This document shows positions 4,213 through 7,380 of a DNA stretch of 7,380 nucleotides, piece by piece; position 1 is the stretch's first letter, and the number at the start of each line of letters is the position of its first letter. This DNA comes from Actinomycetota bacterium (GTDB lineage: Bacteria > Actinomycetota > Actinomycetes > S36-B12), in the NCBI GenBank assembly GCA_003506065.1, contig DNXA01000136.1:1-7380 (forward strand). The letters are read 5' to 3'. The notes below the pieces were generated by a model that saw nothing but the letters and a program-made list of their open reading frames with translations, was not told where the DNA came from and did no database searches. A program made the translations under genes and the position numbers.

Positions 4213-7200
4213 CTCTCAGCGGATTACTCGAGACAGTCGCGCGGGCTGACTCATTTCGCGCTGTCCGCCAACAGGCATTTGCTGGCGGAAGAATTGCTTC
4301 GCCGCGTGCTGTTCAACCGATCCTTGCTGCGTTGCTCGCTGGGCCGAAACCTGTTGGTGCGCAACGTCGCTTGCTGGTTATCACCGCCACGGGCCAGGAG
4401 GCCGAAGATCTGGCTTCCACGGTGCGAGGCCTGGTTCCCGGGCTCGAGATTGCTGTGCTGCCATCGTGGGAAACCCTTCCGCATGAGCGAATGTCGCCTT
4501 CCTCGGACACCATTGGTCGGCGCGTTGCCATCCTTCGTCGGCTTGCCCATCCAGATGAGGCCGACCCACTCCTGCGCTCGATTGACGTTGTCGTGGCGTC
4601 AATTCGCGCTGTTGTGCAGCCGATCGCGGGCGGGCTGGGACAGGTCGCGCCGGTGCGGCTTCGGGTCGGCGATGACTACGACCTCTCCGCCCTGGTCCGC
4701 CGCCTTGTCGAGCTGGGCTATGAACGCCTGGATCTGGTTGAACGGCGCGGTCAGATTGCAGTACGCGGCGGCATTCTCGATGTTTTCCCACCCAACTCCG
4801 AGCATCCCTTGCGGGTGGAGTTCTGGGGCGATGCGGTTGAGGAGATTCGCACCTTCACGGTGACCGACCAGCGCTCCTTGGACAACGCGCCCGATGGCCT
4901 GTTCGCCCCGCCTGTGCGCGAGCTCCTGCTGACTGAGTCGGTGCGGGCTCGGGCCGCCAAGCTCGCTCAGGAGAACCCGTCGCTTCATGACATCTGTGCG
5001 CAGCTCGCCGAGGGCGTGGCCGTGGACGGCATGGAAGCCCTGATTCCGGTACTGACCGATTCCGTTGAACCACTGATCTCCTTCCTGCCTGAATCGACAT
5101 CGGTGGTGGTCCTGGATCCGGAGCGAGTGCGCACGCGGGCGCATGATCTGGTGCGCACGGCTGACGAGTTCCTTGCTGCGTCCTGGCATAACGCGACGGT
5201 GGGCAACAAGGCCCCGATTGATCTGTCCAGATCGAACTTCTTCTCACTTGATGAAGTGCGCGATCAGGCCTTGCATCGTGAATTGCCGTGGTGTGAGCTC
5301 ACGCCTTTGTTCATGGATGAATCGCTGGATCTTGATGCCGGCATGTCTGTCGCTGCGTCAGGGCTGGAGATCTACCGCGGTGAGGTCGCCAGAGCAATTG
5401 AGGACATGCGCAAGTGGACCACTGCGGGTCAAGCTGTCGTGCTCGTGAGCGAAGGTCACGGATCAGCGGAGCGTCTGGCTGAATCGCTGGCGACAGAGGG
5501 CGTGGCCTGCGTCTTTGTGGAGTCCTTGTTGCAGACCCCTGCCCCTTCTGTTGTGACGGTCACTGTGGGCTCCTTGGAGCATGGCTTCGTGGCCCCCGAG
5601 AGCTCGCTGATCGTGATCACCGAGCGTGATCTTGTCGGGCAGCGGGCCTCGACCAAGGACATGCGCAAGCTGCCTTCGCGACGTCGCAGGGCCATCGACC
5701 CCCTCACGCTGGTCGCCGGTGATTTTGTGGTGCATGAGCAGCACGGCGTTGGCAGATACATCGAGATGGTTCAGCGCGAGGTGGGCGGGGCAACCCGCGA
5801 GTACCTGGTTCTTGAATACGCAGCAAGCAAGCGAGGCCAACCAGCTGACCGTCTGTTCGTGCCCACTGATCAACTCGATGGCGTCACGAAGTATGTCGGT
5901 GGAGAGATGCCCAGTGTCCATCGCCTCGGCGGCGCTGACTGGCAGAAGACCAAGGGTCGGGCGCGCAAGGCGGTCAAGGAGATCGCCGGCGAGCTGATTC
6001 GGCTGTATGCCTCACGCCAAGCGTCCGTGGGCTATGCCTACGGACCCGATACGCCATGGCAGCGCGAGCTTGAAGATGCATTCGCCTACGTCGAGACTCC
6101 CGATCAGCTGATGTGCATTGACGAGGTCAAGGCAGACATGGAGCGGGCGATCCCCATGGATCGCCTGATTTGTGGAGATGTCGGATACGGAAAGACAGAA
6201 ATCGCGGTGCGTGCGGCGTTCAAAGCAGTGCAGGACGGCAAGCAGGTTGCCGTGCTTGTGCCCACGACCCTGCTCGTGCAGCAGCACGTGTCGACTTTCA
6301 GCGAGCGGTACGGATCCTTTCCAATCCAGGTCGGAGCGCTGTCGCGCTTCAACACTGACAAAGAGGCCAAGGCTGTTCTGGCTGGTGTATCCGATGGCAC
6401 TGTCGATGTGGTGATCGGTACCCATCGTTTGCTCACGCCTGATGTTCGCTTCAAGGATCTAGGCCTGGTGATCCTCGATGAGGAGCAGAGGTTCGGTGTT
6501 GAGCACAAGGAGCACCTGAAGGCCTTGCGTTCCAACGTTGATGTGCTCGCAATGTCGGCAACGCCGATCCCGCGCACCCTCGAGATGGCCGTCACAGGAA
6601 TTCGTGAGATGTCGGTGATTCAGACTCCGCCGGAGGAACGTCATCCGGTGCTCACCTTCGTCGGGCCCTATGACGACAAGCAGATCTCGGCAGCAATCCG
6701 TCGAGAGTTGCTTCGTGACGGTCAGGTCTTCTTCGTGCACAACCGGGTGGACTCAATCGAGCGGGTTGCCAGCCGACTGCGCGATCTGGTGCCCGAGGCG
6801 CGGATCTCCACCGCACATGGCCAAATGGGTGAACAAGCGCTGGAGAGCGTCATCGTGGACTTCTGGGAGCGGTCGGTCGACGTCCTGGTCTGCACGACCA
6901 TCGTGGAGTCCGGCATCGACATCGCCAATGCCAATACCTTGATCGTGGATCGAGCCGACATGTTCGGGCTCTCACAGCTGCATCAGCTGAGAGGTCGGGT
7001 GGGTCGAGGCCGTGAGCGGGCCTACGCCTACTTCCTGTACAACCCCGAGAAGCCGATGACGGAGACAGCCCACGAGCGACTGGCGACGATCGCCCAGCAC
7101 ACCGATCTGGGATCGGGCATGCAGATCGCATTGAGGGATCTTGAGATCCGCGGAGCCGGGAATCTGCTCGGGGGAGAGCAGAGCGGGCACATCGCCGATG

Positions 7201-7380
7201 TCGGCTTCGACCTCTACGTGCGTCTTGTTGGCGAAGCACTCGCCGAGCACAAGGGAGAGTCGGCAGTGGAGCACGCTGAGATGCGCGTGGAACTGCCGAT
7301 CGAGGCACACATCCCGCATGACTACATCGGACATGAGCGCTTGCGGCTTGAGGCCTACAAGAGACTCGCCGATGCGATGA
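4209..7380 (+). CDS. mfd: Transcription-repair coupling factor Mfd (3'-truncated by window)
   Basis: Mfd pushes RNA polymerase off stalled sites on damaged DNA using ATP-driven translocation and recruits UvrA. The frame is open from the GTG at 4209 to the window edge: 1057 codons of an expected 1150-1230, so only part of the C-terminal regulatory domain is missing. Domains in order: UvrB-like N-terminal module with WETLPHERMSPSSDT (87-101) and QIAVRGGILDVFPPN (182-196); a variable middle; the CarD-like RNA polymerase-interacting domain beginning GDFVVHEQHGVGRY (504-517); then a RecG-like helicase motor with Walker A GDVGYGKT (656-663), DEEQ box (757-760), SATPIPRT (783-790), the VESGIDIANANT region, and the translocation motif QLHQLRGRVGRG (923-934). 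All motor motifs look intact. The GTG overlaps the cysQ stop (GTGA), and the resulting N-terminus (SGLLETV) fits actinobacterial Mfd. Short overlapping frames inside this region are shadows. Confidence 0.97.
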   Translation, partial: MTLSGLLETVARADSFRAVRQQAFAGGRIASPRAVQPILAALLAGPKPVGAQRRLLVITATGQEAEDLASTVRGLVPGLEIAVLPSWETLPHERMSPSSDTIGRRVAILRRLAHPDEADPLLRSIDVVVASIRAVVQPIAGGLGQVAPVRLRVGDDYDLSALVRRLVELGYERLDLVERRGQIAVRGGILDVFPPNSEHPLRVEFWGDAVEEIRTFTVTDQRSLDNAPDGLFAPPVRELLLTESVRARAAKLAQENPSLHDICAQLAEGVAVDGMEALIPVLTDSVEPLISFLPESTSVVVLDPERVRTRAHDLVRTADEFLAASWHNATVGNKAPIDLSRSNFFSLDEVRDQALHRELPWCELTPLFMDESLDLDAGMSVAASGLEIYRGEVARAIEDMRKWTTAGQAVVLVSEGHGSAERLAESLATEGVACVFVESLLQTPAPSVVTVTVGSLEHGFVAPESSLIVITERDLVGQRASTKDMRKLPSRRRRAIDPLTLVAGDFVVHEQHGVGRYIEMVQREVGGATREYLVLEYAASKRGQPADRLFVPTDQLDGVTKYVGGEMPSVHRLGGADWQKTKGRARKAVKEIAGELIRLYASRQASVGYAYGPDTPWQRELEDAFAYVETPDQLMCIDEVKADMERAIPMDRLICGDVGYGKTEIAVRAAFKAVQDGKQVAVLVPTTLLVQQHVSTFSERYGSFPIQVGALSRFNTDKEAKAVLAGVSDGTVDVVIGTHRLLTPDVRFKDLGLVILDEEQRFGVEHKEHLKALRSNVDVLAMSATPIPRTLEMAVTGIREMSVIQTPPEERHPVLTFVGPYDDKQISAAIRRELLRDGQVFFVHNRVDSIERVASRLRDLVPEARISTAHGQMGEQALESVIVDFWERSVDVLVCTTIVESGIDIANANTLIVDRADMFGLSQLHQLRGRVGRGRERAYAYFLYNPEKPMTETAHERLATIAQHTDLGSGMQIALRDLEIRGAGNLLGGEQSGHIADVGFDLYVRLVGEALAEHKGESAVEHAEMRVELPIEAHIPHDYIGHERLRLEAYKRLADAM

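Noticed and set aside
4279..4863. 194-residue plus-strand open frame inside mfd
   Set aside because: It is in a different frame from the continuous mfd reading frame. The Mfd frame carries the conserved UvrB-like motifs; this one is Arg/Cys/Trp-rich and matches nothing.

Overview
The window is a compact housekeeping segment of a bacterial chromosome, almost certainly from an actinobacterium (Actinomycetota). All six genes lie on the + strand in the order glmU - prs - rplY - pth - cysQ - mfd. The glmU-prs-rplY-pth-mfd order is common in actinobacteria. From memory of the families, the proteins most resemble mycobacterial and streptomycete relatives. The DNA is moderately GC-rich, GTG starts are used for prs, rplY and mfd, and TGA is the main stop. 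I see no mobile element, CRISPR array, tRNA, rRNA or foreign-looking island.

Left part (1-2263): the 3' portion of glmU (cell-wall precursor UDP-GlcNAc synthesis, first ~80 codons outside the window) overlaps prs (PRPP synthesis) by a GTGA stop/start overlap, so the two are probably co-transcribed and translationally coupled.

Middle (2264-2375): the only real intergenic stretch, 112 bases. It holds a good extended -10 promoter overlapping the prs stop codon. The predicted transcript would start almost exactly at a sequence, CTCCTCG, that is perfectly complementary to the rplY Shine-Dalgarno region CGAGGAG about 80 bases downstream. Between the two arms lie two hairpins that both display CCAATC in their loops. 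This looks like a structured, SD-sequestering mRNA leader for ribosomal protein L25 and is the most interesting element here.

Right part (2376-7380): rplY (L25, with an Ala/Glu-rich tail in place of the usual second domain), pth (peptidyl-tRNA hydrolase), cysQ (3'-phosphoadenosine-5'-phosphate phosphatase) and mfd (transcription-repair coupling factor, running off the right edge) follow with gaps of 3 bases or short overlaps, as in an operon. Themes are translation (rplY, pth), nucleotide and sulfur metabolism (prs, cysQ) and transcription-coupled repair (mfd).

I found no convincing undescribed multi-gene system. The candidates for a second look are the rplY leader, the atypical L25 architecture, and the placement of cysQ between pth and mfd.
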